Source: TH5896 sp049578985 (GTDB lineage Archaea > Thermoproteota > Nitrososphaeria > Nitrososphaerales > Nitrososphaeraceae). Taken from it: DNA of 64,000 bases. The notes below the pieces were generated by a model, which was not told the DNA's origin, made no database searches, and was given only the letters and a program-made list of their open reading frames with translations. This document shows positions 8,797 through 18,292 of the stretch, in pieces. The DNA lies in the NCBI GenBank assembly GCA_049578985.1, contig JBAUMZ010000112.1, positions 3,957 through 67,956 of the forward strand, written 5' to 3'. A program made the translations under genes and the position numbers. Within the stretch, counting starts at the first letter, position 1. Each line of letters opens with the position of its first letter.

Positions 8797-9417
8797 TCAT
8801 TCAAGGCTAAACGAGTCCATCACTTTTCTCATTACTGGTAACGAACTATCAAACTCTTCAGGAATTCCGCCATATGTAATTACATATGCCATACCATCTT
8901 TCACGGTCCACACTTGAAGGTTCTGTAAAGGAGTCTGGCTTTCATCCGTAAATGAATATGCGATCATATGACCAGGTAATCCTGCAAGATTGATAGGAGA
9001 TGAATTTAGAAGTTCAAAATCCTGAAGTGATCCTACTTGGTTGAGAGCGGCTGCAGAATATGAATCAAGACTAAAATCCGGCGTTGGCAGCAACTCGGTT
9101 GTAACGCTTATGACTTCTGGAGATTGATTATTGACTCCCCCACGCGGTGAAATGAAAGATAGGCTCTCTTCCTTCTGCCAATCCGACGGATATTCTACTG
9201 AAAACCCAAGATCGGAATTGCTATACGTTATCGGTTCGCTAGCACCGCCTGGACTCATTGTTTGATTTCCACCTATATCTAGTTCTTCAGGAGTTTGAAT
9301 AAGGGGCTGAGCTATTGCCGTATCAGAAGTGTTACTGCTTATAAAAATAAAGTGCACAATGACCACGCTAACTATTGACTCTAAAACTAAAGCAGACGTG
9401 AATTTGACTTTCATCAT
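8797..9417 (-). CDS. secreted PsbP-like protein
   Basis: I start at ATG 9417 (MMKVKFTSALVLESIVSVVI), which gives an N-terminal hydrophobic signal or anchor; an upstream in-frame ATG at 9519 would put 34 polar residues ahead of it. The mature part contains YSNSDLGFSVEYPSDWQKEE, the hallmark of PsbP-like extracytoplasmic proteins, followed by LPTPDFSLDSYSAAAL and GLPGHMIAYSFTDE. It ends with the amphipathic helix VMRKVMDSFSLE. In archaea these PsbP-like domains are surface proteins of unknown role, unrelated to photosynthesis. Confidence 0.75.
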   Translation of the reverse strand: MMKVKFTSALVLESIVSVVIVHFIFISSNTSDTAIAQPLIQTPEELDIGGNQTMSPGGASEPITYSNSDLGFSVEYPSDWQKEESLSFISPRGGVNNQSPEVISVTTELLPTPDFSLDSYSAAALNQVGSLQDFELLNSSPINLAGLPGHMIAYSFTDESQTPLQNLQVWTVKDGMAYVITYGGIPEEFDSSLPVMRKVMDSFSLE

Positions 9418-9598
9418 TGCGATGTAGACGCAATGTGGTGAATAAAAAGGTTCCTTGTAACTTGGAGCGCCTGAAGTAATTCGATTTTCCAGGGAAATCT
9501 CTATCTGGCAGCCACACATCCCACGGTAATATTAATTCTCAAATAGGATTCTCTGGCCATAAAAAGAGAGAAAATATGAACTTCTCTTGATATACTGG

Positions 9599-9711
9599 CT
9601 GTATAAAAGTCAGACACATCAGCGCTCGAACCTGGAGTTAAAGAATTTAAGGTATATTGCCCCGGTGTTGGATTGGTGGATGATAGCGGTTCAAAGTTAG
9701 TGAGTGTCAAT
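9599..9711 (+). pseudogene. C-terminal fragment of a secreted protein
   Basis: The plus strand is open after a stop and reads SDTSALEPGVKEFKVYCPGV then GLVDDSGSKLVSVN and a stop. L-E-P-G-V-x-E-x-K-x-Y-x-x-G-V-G-L-V is a pattern I know from the C-terminus of secreted bacterial and archaeal proteins of unknown function. Nothing of the rest of the gene precedes it. It is a scar of a larger gene. Confidence 0.35.
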
Positions 9712-10023
9712 TAGTACACACTCCTGATTATCCATCGCAATAACACAGGCTAGGCAAGAAATTATTATCGTTTGTTCATTTGATCCGGACAGCACACATA
9801 GTTGAAACTATTGAAAATCAGAGGATCAACCTCCACGTTTGCATATGAATAGATGGGAAATGGTCTAACATCCTGCAGTGATGAGGAGATTGAGAGAGAG
9901 CATCCAAACGGAAGCGGTGTAAAGCATAAGACAAACCTTGTAAACTTATCACGTTACCAAAGAAAACCTTATCTCATTCAATGTTCAAAGTAATTATCCA
10001 TGCTCCGACGATGATCTGCCAAT

Positions 10024-11742
10024 ATGAATTCCGAAACTAACTCTCACGATCAAAAAATATGGATTTTGAATGGAGCCGATAAGATTCTAAATTTTTACAT
10101 TGAGCGCTATAACTTTGTAAGAAAGAATATAGTTGTTTGTGATGATTACTTAGGGCCCATAGCGATCAAGAATACCGAGCCCATCTGGCGGGCAAATTTG
10201 GAATTGGATAAGAGGGGAGTCAAGGTCAGAGTGCTTACTGACATAAGAAATGAAAATCTCGAATACTGCAAGGAGATACTGGAAGAGATAAAAAGCATTG
10301 AGATGCGTCATATGGATGGTGTCAAGGGTAATTTCTCCATTAACGATAATAGGGAGATTTTTTCAATTTTTGTGGATAAGCCAGGTGAGCCTGTCAAAGA
10401 TGCAATATTTTCAACACATAGGGGTACCGTAGAAGCATATCTATTCACTTTCGAGAACCTGTGGTCTCAGGCTTTCCCTGCTCGTCTTAGGATTAAGGAA
10501 CTGGAGGAAGGAATACGTCCAGAGGTACTTCAAGCTATCAGAGATCCCAGCGAAATAATTGAAGTGGGTCGCAATCTTGTCAGAACAGCCAATGAGGAGA
10601 TACTCATAATCTTTCATACGGCTAACGGATTACTCCGCCAAGAGAAGATAGGGGGAGTAAACTTGCTAATTGAGAGCGCGCTCAAATATAAGACTAGAAT
10701 TAAAATCCTTGTACCAATAGAGAATAGGATTGCAAGTACGGTTCACAAACTAAAAAAAATCAAGGGCATACAAATCAGAAACATTGAACAAGCGATGCAG
10801 ACAATGATGACCATTCTAGTGGTAGACAGAAAGGACTCACTTGTAATTGAGTTAAAAGATGATACAAAAGAAGAATCAGAACAAGCAATAGGATTAGCTA
10901 CATATTCTAACAGTAAGTCAACTGTTCTGTCCTATGTATCAATATTTGAAACACTATGGAGGCAAAGCGAATTACGGGAAGAACTTACGATTCGTAGCAT
11001 GGCTCAGAAAGATTTTATAAATATTGCTGCTCATGAATTGCGTAACCCCATACAGCCTATATTGGGTCTGTCGGATATTCTTCAACGTTCCGACATTTTC
11101 TTAGACAGTAACGGAACAGGATACAAGGCCAAGCAGCAAAAAGAAATGATCGGTATTATCGCTAGAAATGCAAGAAGGCTGCAGCGTCTCATTGAAGATA
11201 TTCTTGATGTTACTAGAATTGAAGGCGGGACTCTAAGACTAAACAAACAGAATTTTGTTCTTTTAGAGACTATAAGAGAGGTAGTCAGAGACTATATCAC
11301 CGGTATCAGGAATTCTAACAGAAACCTGGCTATTACATTCAAAAATATGGATTCAGAGGAAAACAAGTCCACTAACATACTGGCTGATCAGGATAGAATC
11401 AAACAAGTAGTATATAATTTACTAGATAATGCCATCAAGTTCACTGAAGATGGTACAATAACTGTTACAACCGAGATTGAAGAAAATCATGTAATAGTAA
11501 ATGTAAAGGATACAGGAAGAGGTATAGATTCAGAGGTGCTTCCTAAATTATTTGCGAAGTTCGTAACAAAGTCTGATAGAGGCACTGGTTTGGGATTGTA
11601 TATATGCAAAGGAATAGTTGAAGCACATGACGGGAAAATATGGGCTTACAATAACAATGATTCTGATGGCCTTGTGAAGAGTAATAATAACAAAAGAGGC
11701 GCTACATTTGGCTTTAGCATACCGATATCCGATCTTGTCTAA
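10024..11742 (+). CDS. cytosolic sensor histidine kinase
   Basis: 572 residues without membrane helices. Residues 1-155 and about 170-320 are two related alpha/beta segments with the look of TrmB-C/phospholipase-D-like sensor domains common in thaumarchaeal kinases. They are followed by HisKA with H-box FINIAAHELRNPIQPILG (phospho-acceptor His337), N-box DQDRIKQVVYNLLDNAIKFT, G1 DTGRGID, F-box and G2 GTGLGLYI. All ATP-binding motifs are intact, so autokinase activity is expected. No receiver-domain protein is adjacent. The start ATG is preceded by CCAAT and no Shine-Dalgarno. The ligand is unknown. Confidence 0.92.
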   Translation: MNSETNSHDQKIWILNGADKILNFYIERYNFVRKNIVVCDDYLGPIAIKNTEPIWRANLELDKRGVKVRVLTDIRNENLEYCKEILEEIKSIEMRHMDGVKGNFSINDNREIFSIFVDKPGEPVKDAIFSTHRGTVEAYLFTFENLWSQAFPARLRIKELEEGIRPEVLQAIRDPSEIIEVGRNLVRTANEEILIIFHTANGLLRQEKIGGVNLLIESALKYKTRIKILVPIENRIASTVHKLKKIKGIQIRNIEQAMQTMMTILVVDRKDSLVIELKDDTKEESEQAIGLATYSNSKSTVLSYVSIFETLWRQSELREELTIRSMAQKDFINIAAHELRNPIQPILGLSDILQRSDIFLDSNGTGYKAKQQKEMIGIIARNARRLQRLIEDILDVTRIEGGTLRLNKQNFVLLETIREVVRDYITGIRNSNRNLAITFKNMDSEENKSTNILADQDRIKQVVYNLLDNAIKFTEDGTITVTTEIEENHVIVNVKDTGRGIDSEVLPKLFAKFVTKSDRGTGLGLYICKGIVEAHDGKIWAYNNNDSDGLVKSNNNKRGATFGFSIPISDLV

Positions 11743-11778
11743 ATCATTGCCTTCTAACGAGCTGGAACGATGTTCTGG

Positions 11779-11895
11779 TTAGCGCATTGTGCATATGCCC
11801 CGATCTGCCTCGCTGCCCCCAATCGCAACCTCATCAGGATCGCATATTGCTATCCTGTCTCCGGATGTACCGGCAGACACATCTGTTAATCCTAC
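11779..11895 (-). pseudogene. fragment of a secreted CDP-D-VA-GG repeat protein
   Basis: On the minus strand a frame reads VGLTDVSAGTSGDRIAICDP then DEVAIGGSEADRGICTMR and a stop. C-D-P-D-E-V-A-I-G-G resembles the C-P-x-G-x-V-A-x-G-G motif of secreted, often collagen-like, archaeal proteins. No start or signal peptide is attached. The region is slightly richer in G+C than its surroundings. Confidence 0.3.
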
Positions 11896-12126
11896 CGCAA
11901 CTCTTCGTACTTGTAATTCCTTATCCTGTCCAGTATCACATTTATCTACTTAACACTACACTATCGAAGTTAGATAGTGCCATAGATAGTCACCTGGACA
12001 CAATGCCTGGCTGTTGGAAGTGGACCTGTAGCTAGAACTTTTGAAGGACTAAGAGAATACACCTTCTGGCTACCTTAAGACAAGGGTCAATGGGATCCAT
12101 CAAGGACATCAATGGGAGGATGTCAT

Positions 12127-12284
12127 ATGCCAAACATAGATGATGTTAAGTCTATGTTATAGATGATGTTAAGTCTAGAGATATCTTGGTCAAGACATAC
12201 AATGAAGCCAGGGAACATGAAGGAATTAATGGTCCTACTCCATCAGTTAAGGTTAATTACATCTACCATGCATACAAGAACTGA
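12127..12284 (+). mobile_element. remnant of a DDE (rve-type) transposase C-terminus
   Basis: After removing a 23-base duplication the frame reads MPNIDDVKSRDILVKTYNEA then REHEGINGPTPSVKVNYIYHAYKN. Y-N-x-x-R-x-H-x-G-I-N-x-x-T-P is the classical C-terminal signature of integrase-core transposases (IS3/IS481-like). The duplication (18-base block ATAGATGATGTTAAGTCT at 12136-12153 and 12159-12176) breaks the frame. No catalytic domain or terminal inverted repeat was found, so this is a dead remnant. Confidence 0.45.
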
Positions 12285-12613
12285 GCAGCAGGGGTGTAAC
12301 CCATGTGGGTAATCAAAAATGTAACTTATCTATGGAAGTGTAACACTTAGGAATCATTTTGAAGACAATATCATAACTTTCTACCTGCATAAACATGTTT
12401 TTGATTTTTTATACAAATGGAATCGAACGGGTAATAGATATCATGTGGTGTTCAGTTCTAATACCCATAATTTTTGATATTAGATGATCCTAGAATTCAA
12501 CAGCCCATTTGTATATGACATAGATACTAATGATGGGGAAGTAGCACTCAGTGCGTATGAGAAAGTATTCGAAAACCCATTAGTTGTAAATAGGTTAACT
12601 GACCAAATTCGTT
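12285..12613. other. intergenic, nothing recognised
   Basis: AT-rich sequence between the transposase remnant and the secreted-protein gene on the minus strand. No open frame, repeat or palindrome stood out. Confidence 0.4.
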
Positions 12614-12922
12614 CTATGGAAAGGGAGGGCCATAGCTTTTGCTAGATTCGACATTTCCGTCGCCTTCCTCCTGCTGTGCAGATGCTATTGAAATACTATT
12701 TTCATCGCCCTGGGCCTGAGAACCTAAATTAGAGCATAATACATCTAATGGAAACCAATAGTTGCCGCATTCATTTGTCTGTGCTATAGTTTGGCTTTTT
12801 TCATAATCAATGGCAAATACGTTATGCACACCCATAGATGATACTAACAACAGTACTATGATCGAATTCATTGTTATTACCGATACTCCTGTTGCAGTCA
12901 GCAGTCTGCGGATTATATTCAT
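12614..12922 (-). CDS. family A small secreted protein, PPFP-tail type
   Basis: 102 residues: signal peptide (about 1-37, hydrophobic IIVLLLVSSMGVHNVFA), then the family A module DYEKSQTIAQTNECGNYWFP, LDVLCSNLGSQAQGDENSIS and a tail ending SYGPPFP. Two cysteines (CGN and LCSN) could form a disulfide in the exported protein. Close paralogues lie at 44523-44813 and, broken, at 57713-57975. All three share the same upstream element. The function is unknown; cell-surface location is inferred from the signal peptide. Confidence 0.75.
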   Translation of the reverse strand: MNIIRRLLTATGVSVITMNSIIVLLLVSSMGVHNVFAIDYEKSQTIAQTNECGNYWFPLDVLCSNLGSQAQGDENSISIASAQQEEGDGNVESSKSYGPPFP

Positions 12923-12945
12923 ACAGTATTTGATCTAACATTGGG

Positions 12946-12994
12946 TGCATATCTCGGTTAAGAAAAAACAATAGAATACAGAAATCATATATCT
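12946..12994 (-). promoter_or_regulatory. conserved upstream element of PPFP-type family A genes (copy 1)
   Basis: Read on the minus strand, this has a TATATGATTTCTGT block, then TTCTATTGTTTTTTCTTAAC and ATATGCA, about 25-70 bases before the start. The same string precedes the paralogues at 44451-44500 and 57641-57690. The block includes a plausible TATA box and pyrimidine tract. Conservation across three loci exceeds that of neighbouring non-coding DNA. Confidence 0.6.
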
Positions 12995-13240
12995 ATTACG
13001 TTGTACATTATGGAAGAATCTTCGATCATCGTAGACTGATACTGAAGTGGCAAGGTGAAATCGGTTGTGAAGTAGAGTATTCGTTTGTCGGGCAAAACGC
13101 AGCTTATTACTGTGATAGCTTTCTCGAGGAGAAATAGCTTTGCAGATAAAGTTGCAGGTACTTGTTATTCATTTTAAAAAAAGTGATAGTTCAGTGAACG
13201 GTTAGTTAAGATTCGTGGAACTGTCTAGCTCTGCCGACTC

Positions 13241-13477
13241 TTATTGAACTCCAATTATGTTGGCTGCATTTCCGTCGCCCTGTATTTGTGATAACAGATT
13301 TTGGCAGAAGACATTCAGTGGCAGTTTACCGTTACCGCATGCATTGGCTTGAGAGGCTGCTTGACTCTTCTCATATTTCTTCTTCCCCGCGAATGCACTA
13401 TCTGTTGTGGAAAGCGCTGTTGCACCAACCAGCATTACAGTAATCGTAGCTACGATTACCAAGTATTTTGTGTTCAT
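13241..13477 (-). CDS. family A small secreted protein
   Basis: Start taken at MNTKYLVIVATITVML (13477) rather than five codons upstream, because paralogues begin MNTKYF/MNIKYM. A signal peptide ends at AFA; then GKKKYEKSQAASQANACGNG, KLPLNVFCQN and SQIQGDGN. The mature protein is only about 55 residues and lacks the long tails of other members. A divergent orientation relative to copies at 23 kb and 44 kb shows the family is dispersed. Role unknown. Confidence 0.75.
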   Translation of the reverse strand: MNTKYLVIVATITVMLVGATALSTTDSAFAGKKKYEKSQAASQANACGNGKLPLNVFCQNLLSQIQGDGNAANIIGVQ

Positions 13478-13492
13478 ATTAGATCTAGTCAA

Positions 13493-14192
13493 TAGTAACC
13501 AGGGTATGGCTTTTCTATTTTTAGAAAAATCAGACGCTAAATTAAATCTGATTTATGTTTCAGGAGAAATATTAATCATATTAAAGCCCATCTGGAAACT
13601 CATCCGGCCGCCAAACAGGCTATAAAACGATCGTAATATACATCAGGTTCGTCATCATAGTAATCACGTACGTACGTAAACCAATTAAGTTCCCTGGCAT
13701 ATTCATGGTAAGATAATTCCTCACATTCAGATTGAAATGTTTGGTTCTGAACACTATTAATAGCATCTGATATAAATTGAATCTTTGAGAGCGTTATTTT
13801 GCCGTATACTATAAAGTTGATATCTACCCATCAACTTTACGGCTGTGCGGCGCCAAAAACATGTCAAAAGTTACAGACAAACTTAAGTATCGAAATGCAA
13901 CATGGCATGAAAGCAAAGGCAAGTTTCTACCTTTGAGTATCAGGGTTGATATGATTCTGATCCCTTGTTACTATAGATGGAGATGTGGAAATCTAGAGTA
14001 GGTCGATAATGACCCCTATTCTGCGGAATGATGGTTTATGAATGAGATCATCTAGTCTTTGTTGTTGTCATATCTGCGCTTGCTATCACGAGCTCACCAA
14101 TTAGTAATTGGATGATTAGTAATTAGATATCAAAATTTACCTTGAATCTTGTACAAAAAAAGAGGGAGGGTTGCAGATTACCTATTATTTAC
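13493..14192. other. 700-base non-coding region with an inverted repeat
   Basis: No gene is supported. The only strong structure is the inverted repeat at 13801-13843. At 14055-14105 a frame reads like a signal peptide that resembles the one of the hydrolase pseudogene at 19944 (both contain a TCACGAGCTC-type block), which suggests another scar. Confidence 0.4.
13801..13843. repeat. interrupted inverted repeat GCCGTAAAGTTGAT
   Basis: The right arm at 13830-13843 is ATCAACTTTACGGC. The left arm carries its complement, GCCGTA and AAGTTGAT, separated by an inserted TACTATA. The inner stem of 10 bp (TAAAGTTGAT/ATCAACTTTA) with an 8-base loop is perfect. It could be a small mobile-element end, an operator or a hairpin terminator. 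No T tract follows, so terminator is less likely. Confidence 0.55.
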
Positions 14193-14717
14193 TTAGTAGC
14201 GGAAATCATATGAGGACAATGAACTCGGCCACACAGCATAATTTTCTATTATTTTGTCTGTTCCATCTGGAAATGCAACCGTAATCCTGTATATGCCTGA
14301 TGGTACTTTAAGGCTATAGCTACCGTCGATGAATACAAATAAACTTTTGGTGAAACCTCCTTCCCTTACAGCAGAGTTAGGTAGCCCCATTTCCTTATGA
14401 GCCAGTACTGTTGCACCAATGGCTGGCAACCCTGTTGGTCCTAGTACTGTTCCTTTGATAGTTCCAAGATCAGTTGATGGTATCGATTTAGATGATGGGG
14501 ACGGCATGACAAAGGTAGAAACGCTCGATCCCTTATTTACATTGGGCATTAACCCTCCGCTTAGAACTAATGCAACCATTCCGATAGAAATTGCTAAGAC
14601 CAATATCACTACCAGAAGTAATACTAAGTGATTTCTGATCCCATACACTCGTGTCGTATATTCTTTCCCATATGACGTACTGTCTCCTCTGTCGACGCTC
14701 TCGAGTATTCTACTCAT
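14193..14717 (-). CDS. membrane-anchored CarboxypepD_reg-domain protein
   Basis: 174 residues: a cytosolic N-terminus (1-28), one membrane helix (about 29-54, HLVLLLVVILVLAISIGMVA), a Ser/Pro-rich linker and an extracellular carboxypeptidase-regulatory-like beta domain (about 84-174). The domain is marked by GTIKGTVLGPTGLPAIGATV, GSYSLKVPSGIYRITV and a final Y-D-F-R-Y. Such domains are structural, Ig-like surface modules and give adhesion or stability. It is a single-domain type II membrane protein. The start ATG is followed at once by a charged stretch typical of such anchors. Confidence 0.8.
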   Translation of the reverse strand: MSRILESVDRGDSTSYGKEYTTRVYGIRNHLVLLLVVILVLAISIGMVALVLSGGLMPNVNKGSSVSTFVMPSPSSKSIPSTDLGTIKGTVLGPTGLPAIGATVLAHKEMGLPNSAVREGGFTKSLFVFIDGSYSLKVPSGIYRITVAFPDGTDKIIENYAVWPSSLSSYDFRY

Positions 14718-14974
14718 TTGATTTGACCCTCTTCAACTTTGAAGCTGTTGTCATGCTCATTAGTTCTGGGAAGATTCTTTTTTACCTTAGTAGAACTGTT
14801 TGATGAATCATGAGAAGGCATGATGATTTATAGTAATTGCAACTGATCTATCAGTGCTGCTACTACGTTCAACGTATCGAACTTAGCTATGAGCGGCTGT
14901 CAGTTATGAAAGATATGTTAAATGCATATAGACTATTCTTGTTCCTTAGAGCTGGAGCGATATGACTCCCAGAG

Positions 14975-15165
14975 ATAACTAGGTCGATATCTCAAGTTAA
15001 TGCACCTGCAGATACACTTGAAATAAATAATGCATCAGATAGCCCTATAGCGTTCTCGAATAGACCTGATCTAATTGTAGAAACAGTTAGTGCATCTGAT
15101 TTTGCTAATACCTGGACTTCAGGTCCTGATAGTTTTGCAGAATATGCTTGGCCACGGACAGAATT
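14975..15165 (+). pseudogene. family C secreted-protein core fragment
   Basis: The plus strand reads SISQVNAPADTLEINNASDS then PIAFSNRPDLIVETVSASDF and ANTWTSGPDSFAEYAW. It aligns with the core of the intact family C protein at 47994 (Q-x-N-x-x-A-Y-T-L-E-L-x-x-V, FSDRPxRIxES, TxDFVGNW, SFxxDxPN). The N-terminal part and the tail are missing, and no start codon or promoter is attached. It is a degraded copy. Confidence 0.55.
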
Positions 15166-15433
15166 TCCACCGTTATTCGTACCATCCATTCTGTTAGTAA
15201 GCAGGAGAAATCACCTTATTTTTTGTCTTGGACTAGACTCTTTCTCTTTTGACAAATCTGCAATCTTGTGGTATGATATCGATACAAGATATCGATTCAA
15301 GCCGCAAGATAAGACTCGAAGGAAGGCATGCTTCTGACTCACTAGTGTGTAGGTTACAGTAATAATAAAGTGCTTTTCATTCAGAATATACACCAAAAGT
15401 TTAACAGATACCACGACAAGTTTCCTATTCACA

Positions 15434-16233
15434 ATGACCAACAATTCTCAAAAGGATTCCGTACAGAAAGCAAAGACAATCTGGGCCTCAGGTTCTTATC
15501 GCGATGTAGCAGTTATACTTCCACCCATGTCTGCCCATTTGGTACGCGCAGCAAAGGTAAAACCTGGGGATGTTGTTTTAGAGCATGTGGTCCCGGTAAC
15601 ACTGCTATAACAGCCTGTAGGTCGGGAGCGAAGGTAGTTGGTATCGACATTACTCCGGAATTACTTGATAATGCAGGTGAGGAGGCAACCATAGCTAATG
15701 CAAAGGGGATAGAGTGGAAGGAAGCCGATGCTGAAATTCTTCCATTTGAGGATCAATCATTTGATGTTGCTCTATCAAGTGTTGGCCATATGTTTGCTCC
15801 AGATCCGGATGTTGTAACTAGGGAAATTCTTCGCGTCTGTAAACCTAGAGCGAGAATTGCCTTTACTACTTGGCCACCTGAACATGCCATAGGTCGGATA
15901 TTTACAGCGGTAGCTAATCATATGCTTCCTCTTCCTGATGCTCCTCCTTCACCTGTTCTTTGGGGTATCCCTGAAGTTATTAAGACACGATTGGGCAAAA
16001 ATGTAGAAGAGATGCATTTTGAGCGTGGAGTACTAGATGTTCCACTGTTGAGTGAAAATCATTATTGGCACATTATGAGTACCCAGTTTGGTCCAGTAAT
16101 GCACGCTCTTCACTCCCTTGATAGAAACAAAGCAGCCGATCTACAAACAGATTTTGTTAAAGCTATCGAGCCATTCTTCTATGGAAATATATTGCATTTG
16201 GATTACCTGCTTACAGTTGCAATCAAGGGTTAG
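15434..16233 (+). pseudogene. class I SAM-dependent methyltransferase, frameshifted in motif I
   Basis: From ATG 15434 the frame reads MTNNSQKDSVQKAKTIWASG, SYRDVAVILPPMSAHLVRAA and KVKPGDVVLE. At about 15583 the reading continues one base out of register as ACGPGNTAITACRSGAKVVG, with post-I motif GIDITPELL, then PFEDQSFDVALSSVGHMFAP and a normal C-terminus (stop 16231-16233). Inserting about four bases (V-L-D-V-A-C-G-P-G-N) restores an approximately 267-residue ubiE-like methyltransferase. The break falls in the SAM-binding motif, so an unrepaired product would be inactive. The protein is broken or the read is wrong by one base class. Confidence 0.75.
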
Positions 16234-16612
16234 AACCATGGTTTTAATGGTTAGGCTTACTCTAGGGGTATTATAGATGTCAATTAGTTCATACTCATTT
16301 CTAATTGCGATATCAAGCATTAAAGTATGGTGCAATGAATTTAACTGCAACACCATCTGTTTCAGTTTATAGAATCAAGATGATCTAGGGTCCTGAACCT
16401 TGCTGCAATTTTGAAATTCGTTTTCAATACCGTTATCCGTTTTTAAAATGGGTTCCGTTAATCAAATGATCAAACTTGAAGATAAATATTATGTTATGAT
16501 AAGGAGGACTCATAAATACTAGAGCAATTTTAGTTTTGGTTTGGATTGAGCGAGATGAGTTTAGAATCCATTTTCTGGGAATGCTAAAATAATACCTTTG
16601 ATATGATGGGAC
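16234..16612. other. intergenic, likely promoter of DUF1326 gene at its right end
   Basis: AT-rich. No coding frame or repeat is supported. The last 50 bases before 16613 contain a TATA-like run (CTAAAATAATACC). Confidence 0.35.
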
Positions 16613-17293
16613 ATGGAAGCAGAACCTCAAGAGACCATCCCTACCACAACTCAAAAAAAGATTCCAAACTGGACGGTTGTAGGAGATTGGTTTGACGTAT
16701 GTAAGTGTAGTATACCATGTCCCTGTGAGTTTGCACAGGCTCCCACATATGGTGACTGTGATGGAATTTTAGCCTACAACATTAAGAAGGGCAATTACGG
16801 CGGAACACCTCTTGACGGCCTAAATGTATTAGCATTGGGTAGCTTCAAAGGTAATATTTGGGCTGGTGATGGTAAAACAAAAGTGAATTTGGCTATCTTT
16901 TTCGACGAGAAGGCGAATGAACAACAGAGGGAAGCATTGAATATGATCTTTAGTGGAAAGGCCGGTGGTTTCATGGCTGAGTTTGCAAAGCTTATCGGAG
17001 AAGTTAGGGGAATTGAGTATGCACCTATCAAGTTTGAGCTAGCAGATGATCTCTCTTACTGGAATGCAGAGATATCAGGAAAAGTCTTGGCAAAAGCCGA
17101 AGCACTAACTGGCCCTACAACACCCCCCGGGAAAAGAGTTCAAACTATTAACCCCCCTGGAAGTGAAGTAGGACCTGGAGGAGTCGCAACGTGGGCAAAG
17201 GCTATTTCTAATGAGGTTGATGCCCTAGGTTTTAAATGGGAATGGAATGGCAGGTCGAGCAAACATATCCCATTTGAATGGAGTGGTCCATAG
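16613..17293 (+). CDS. DUF1326 domain protein
   Basis: 226 residues. NWTVVGDWFDVCKCSIPCPC, FAQAPTYGDCDGILAYNIKK and the later GNIWAGDGKTKVNLAIFFDE are the DUF1326 signature (W-x-x-x-G-x-x-x-x-x-C-x-C-x-x-x-C-P-C...PT-x-G-x-C). The clustered cysteines C31, C33, C37 and C39 plus C49 suggest a metal site. The rest is a beta-rich domain ending KHIPFEWSGP. The family is cytosolic and of unknown function. The length is normal. The DUF2182-type membrane partner often found with it in bacteria is not seen here. Confidence 0.85.
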   Translation: MEAEPQETIPTTTQKKIPNWTVVGDWFDVCKCSIPCPCEFAQAPTYGDCDGILAYNIKKGNYGGTPLDGLNVLALGSFKGNIWAGDGKTKVNLAIFFDEKANEQQREALNMIFSGKAGGFMAEFAKLIGEVRGIEYAPIKFELADDLSYWNAEISGKVLAKAEALTGPTTPPGKRVQTINPPGSEVGPGGVATWAKAISNEVDALGFKWEWNGRSSKHIPFEWSGP

Positions 17294-17512
17294 TGACTAG
17301 CCAAGATCATTGAGATACATGCAAGCGCTCACAGGATATGACCATGGTCATATTGCACTTTTGCTTCCTCCGAGTGATTTATTATTGAGGATGTATTATT
17401 GAGGATCTAATTTCCAAGCAAAAAAGATCGTGCCAAATCATAGAACATAAGTATTCGTTCTCTGTCTGCAATTACTATGAAATTCAATAACTGTGAAACT
17501 ACAAAACAATGA

Positions 17513-18292
17513 CTAATTGACATTCAGAACATAAGTAGTTGTTTGATTCCATCCTATAGGCCCACTATATTGATCTACTTCTGACGATTGATCAAGACTT
17601 TTTAATACTGTGGAATTGATATCACCCTTTATCTTTAATTCATGAGTACCCGGAGGCAAAGGTTTTAGAAATAACCAGTTTCCATCAGCAACAGCTTGGG
17701 TTGTCTGAGATGTTAGGTTAAGAATATTGTTTTGTGGTAACGTGAAATTAAACATCTTAGTTTGTACACGATATTCTATTAAGCTAGATATATTCGCTTC
17801 ATTCAGAAAAGCATGTCCTCCATTAACAACATCCTGCATGTTTTCAGCACAGTTACGTAGTTCTTGTTCAGTTTTTAATGTTGGAAACTCAGCAAAAGAG
17901 CATTCAGAGTTTAATAGTGCAATCAGTATAGCAGCGTCTGAAGATACTTTGCATGTTCGTACGACTGGATGTTCAAACGAATTTGAAAGATACCACACTC
18001 GCTCTTTCTGATTTTCGCTGCAGAATTTCCCGGTATTATCATAAGATGGATGTCTATCCCAAGGAATAGAATACGCCCACTGCCACCATTTGGCAGTCCA
18101 GTCTGAGTATGAGATGTTGAAAGAGTTTGAATCAATATCATAGCCTAAACTTGAAACATTAGATTCTGTGGTGACGGTGGGCTGTGTTATATTTGAATAG
18201 TTGTCTGCTGCAGCAGATAATACATTTAGTGGTTGTAGACTAATTAAAACAGTAAAAACAAAAAGTAACGGACATAGCATTATCATTCCCAT
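17513..18292 (-). CDS. secreted WWQW-motif protein
   Basis: 259 residues with a signal peptide (MIMLCPLLFVFTVLISLQPL). The mature part has YSDWTAKWWQWAYSIPWDRH, TGKFCSENQKERVWYLSNSF, RTCKVSSDAAILIALLNSEC and GNWLFLKPLPPGTHELKIKG. I know this combination (W-A-x-x-W-W-Q-W-x-x-S-x-P...C...G-x-V-W-F-L) as a secreted family in thaumarchaea and some bacteria, without known function. Four or more cysteines probably pair outside the cell. The gene is a stand-alone unit. Confidence 0.75.
   Translation of the reverse strand: MGMIMLCPLLFVFTVLISLQPLNVLSAAADNYSNITQPTVTTESNVSSLGYDIDSNSFNISYSDWTAKWWQWAYSIPWDRHPSYDNTGKFCSENQKERVWYLSNSFEHPVVRTCKVSSDAAILIALLNSECSFAEFPTLKTEQELRNCAENMQDVVNGGHAFLNEANISSLIEYRVQTKMFNFTLPQNNILNLTSQTTQAVADGNWLFLKPLPPGTHELKIKGDINSTVLKSLDQSSEVDQYSGPIGWNQTTTYVLNVN

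Noticed and set aside
14992..15189. 65-codon minus-strand frame
   Set aside because: The plus strand here encodes a family C fragment; the minus frame is its shadow.
15370..15580. N-terminal part of the long frame over the methyltransferase
   Set aside because: It is the wrong frame of the methyltransferase 5' half; the real start is ATG 15434 in another frame.
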